The notes beneath the pieces were generated by a model. That model had not been told where the DNA came from, made no database searches, and saw only the letters and a list, made by a program, of their open reading frames with translations. A stretch of 64,000 bases of DNA. Origin: Aeromonas veronii (lineage in GTDB: Bacteria; Pseudomonadota; Gammaproteobacteria; Enterobacterales; Aeromonadaceae). The stretch lies in NCBI GenBank assembly GCA_041319085.1, contig CP101033.1:3677501-3741500 (forward strand). Reading direction: 5' to 3'. Shown here one piece after another: positions 62,445 through 64,000 of the stretch (its first letter is position 1; each line of letters starts with the position of its first letter). The translations under genes and the position numbers were made by a program.

Positions 62445-64000
62445 TTACGCGTACAGCGGGTTGACCTTGTCGGCATCGATGCCGTACTTGGCGATGGCAT
62501 CGGCCACAACCTGCTTGTCGATCTCGCCGCGCTTGGCCAGTTCGGTCAGGGCAGCAACCACCACGTAGAACTCGTTCACTTCGAAGTGACGACGCAGGTT
62601 GGCACGGCTGTCGGAACGGCCGTAACCGTCGGTACCCAGCACGCGGTAGTTCTCGGTCGGAACAAAGGCACGAACCTGATCGGCGAAGGACTTCATGTAG
62701 TCAGTCGCAGCGATGGTGGCTTCGGAACCCAGTACCTGAGCGATGTAGGGAACACGCGCCTCAGAGGTCGGGTGCAGCATATTCCAGCGATCCGCGTCCT
62801 GACCGTCACGAGCCAGCTCGTTGAAGGAGGTGACGCTGAATACATCGGAACCGATGCCGTACTCGCTGGCCAGGATCTGGGCAGCCTTGCGCACGTGACC
62901 CAGGATGGAACCACAACCCAGCAGCTGAACTTTCGCCTTGGCACCGGCGACGGATTCCAGCTTGTAGATACCCTTGCGGATGCCTTCCTCGGCGCCTTCC
63001 GGCATGGCCGGCATGGCATAGTTCTCGTTCAGGGTGGTGATGTAGTAGAACACGTTCTCCGGGTTCTCACCGTACATGCGGCGCAAGCCGTCCTGTACGA
63101 TCACCGCCACTTCATAGGCGTAGGACGGGTCGTAGGAGATGCAGTTCGGGATGGTGTTCGCCAGGATGTGGCTGTGACCATCTTCGTGCTGCAAACCTTC
63201 GCCGTTCAGGGTAGTACGACCGGAGGTCGCACCCAGCAGGAAGCCACGGGCTTGCTGGTCACCGGCTGCCCACGCCATGTCGCCGATCCGCTGGAAGCCG
63301 AACATGGAGTAGTAGATGTAGAACGGGATCATCGGGCAGTCGTTGGTGCTGTAAGAGGTCGCAGCTGCCAGCCAGGAGGACATGGCGCCCAGCTCGTTGA
63401 TACCGTCTTGCAGAACCTGACCCTGCTTGTCTTCCTTGTAGTAGGAGACGATGTCGCGGTCTTGCGGGGTGTACTGCTGACCGTGCGGGCTGTAGATACC
63501 GATCTGGCGGAACAGACCTTCCATACCGAAGGTACGGGCTTCGTCAGCCAGGATCGGAACGATGCGCTTGCCGATGGACTTGTCTTTCAGCATCACGTTC
63601 AGGGAACGCACGAACGCCATGGTGGTGGAGATTTCGCGCGCCTGCTCGCCCAGCAGCGGACCGAAGGCATCCAGTGCCGGGATTTCCAGCTTGGTGGTGC
63701 TTTCGCGCAGACGGGTCGGCACATAGCCTTTCAGGGCAGTGCGACGGTCGTGCAGGTATTTGTGCTCGGCAGAACCGGCTTCGATCTTCAGGTAAGGCAG
63801 ATCGGCCAGTTGCTCGTCGGCCACCGGCAGGTTGAAGCGGTCACGCAGGTGACGCACGGAGTCCAGCTCCATCTTCTTGACCTGGTGAGCGATGTTCTTG
63901 CCTTCGGCCGCTTCACCCATGCCGTAACCCTTGATGGTCTTGGCCAGAATAACGGTCGGCTTGCCCTTGGTCTGGGTCGCCTTGTTGAATGCGGCGAACA
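62445..64000 (-). CDS. aceE: Pyruvate dehydrogenase E1 component, C-terminal part
   Basis: Thiamine-diphosphate enzyme decarboxylating pyruvate and acetylating the lipoyl groups of AceF. The frame is open to the window edge; about 518 of the usual ~887 residues are present, with the N-terminal ThDP-binding half outside. FGMEGLFRQIGIYSPHGQQYTPQDRD, GAMSSWLAAATSYSTNDCPMIPFYIYYSMFGFQRIGD and GRTTLNGEGLQHEDGHSH match AceE. It is the first gene of aceE-aceF-lpdA. Any pdhR gene would be outside the window. Confidence 0.98.
   Translation of the reverse strand, partial: FAAFNKATQTKGKPTVILAKTIKGYGMGEAAEGKNIAHQVKKMELDSVRHLRDRFNLPVADEQLADLPYLKIEAGSAEHKYLHDRRTALKGYVPTRLRESTTKLEIPALDAFGPLLGEQAREISTTMAFVRSLNVMLKDKSIGKRIVPILADEARTFGMEGLFRQIGIYSPHGQQYTPQDRDIVSYYKEDKQGQVLQDGINELGAMSSWLAAATSYSTNDCPMIPFYIYYSMFGFQRIGDMAWAAGDQQARGFLLGATSGRTTLNGEGLQHEDGHSHILANTIPNCISYDPSYAYEVAVIVQDGLRRMYGENPENVFYYITTLNENYAMPAMPEGAEEGIRKGIYKLESVAGAKAKVQLLGCGSILGHVRKAAQILASEYGIGSDVFSVTSFNELARDGQDADRWNMLHPTSEARVPYIAQVLGSEATIAATDYMKSFADQVRAFVPTENYRVLGTDGYGRSDSRANLRRHFEVNEFYVVVAALTELAKRGEIDKQVVADAIAKYGIDADKVNPLYA

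Overview
The window reads as chromosomal DNA of a GC-rich gammaproteobacterium, most likely Aeromonas. This is inferred from conserved gene orders (rapA-rluA; argE divergent from argCBFG and argH; hslR-hslO-pckA; aceE-aceF-lpdA), Aeromonas/Shewanella-like protein sequences and high GC. It is mostly core metabolism with one insertion sequence. I see no prophage, integron, CRISPR array or defence island.

Layout. 1-2.4 kb: 3' part of rapA, then rluA. 2.4-10.4 kb: a PaiB-like protein and arginine biosynthesis (argH, argG, argF, argB, argC on the minus strand, argE divergent, candidate ArgR sites between). 10.6-14.9 kb: ppc, whose terminator hairpin is split by an intact IS50-type IS4-family element. 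15-20.3 kb: an ExoD-like protein, a diguanylate cyclase, a sigma54/NtrC-controlled amtB, slyB and a GNAT acetyltransferase. 20.4-26.9 kb: a three-domain aminopeptidase P with a GntR regulator, pckA, hslO, hslR and a small membrane protein. 27-36 kb: a NUDIX-PAP2 fusion overlapping an AI-2E-family exporter, ybaK, pbpG, a DedA/CNNM pair, ansB, a CopZ-like protein and an AEC transporter. 36.1-41 kb: the trehalose cluster treR, treB, treC plus a maltose-acetyltransferase-like gene. 41-44.3 kb: small or poorly known genes. 44.3-44.8 kb: four tRNAs (Phe, Thr, Phe, Asn). 44.8-51.1 kb: plsY, folB-folK, a YbaK-like deacylase, an MdtD-like exporter, a CobW/YjiA GTPase and an FAD sugar-lactone oxidase. 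51.2-64 kb: acnB, a patatin-type Vd autotransporter, a chemoreceptor, a small lipoprotein, and lpdA, aceF and partial aceE.

How the genes connect. ppc, pckA, acnB and the pyruvate dehydrogenase complex form the PEP-pyruvate-TCA node. amtB carries nitrogen control. The tre genes take up and split trehalose under TreR and probably CRP.

Most unusual signals. (1) The AEC transporter gene is flanked by diverged extra copies of its own two ends, and rapA is followed by a diverged extra copy of its own 3' end; this looks like scars of allele replacement. (2) The IS sits in the loop of the ppc terminator and brings its own terminator. (3) A NUDIX domain with an apparent signal peptide is fused to a PAP2 phosphatase and overlaps an exporter gene. 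(4) Plus-strand terminators occur with no recognised plus-strand gene ahead of them. Starts were chosen from Shine-Dalgarno matches and family lengths. Functions rest on motif recognition from memory, with no database search.
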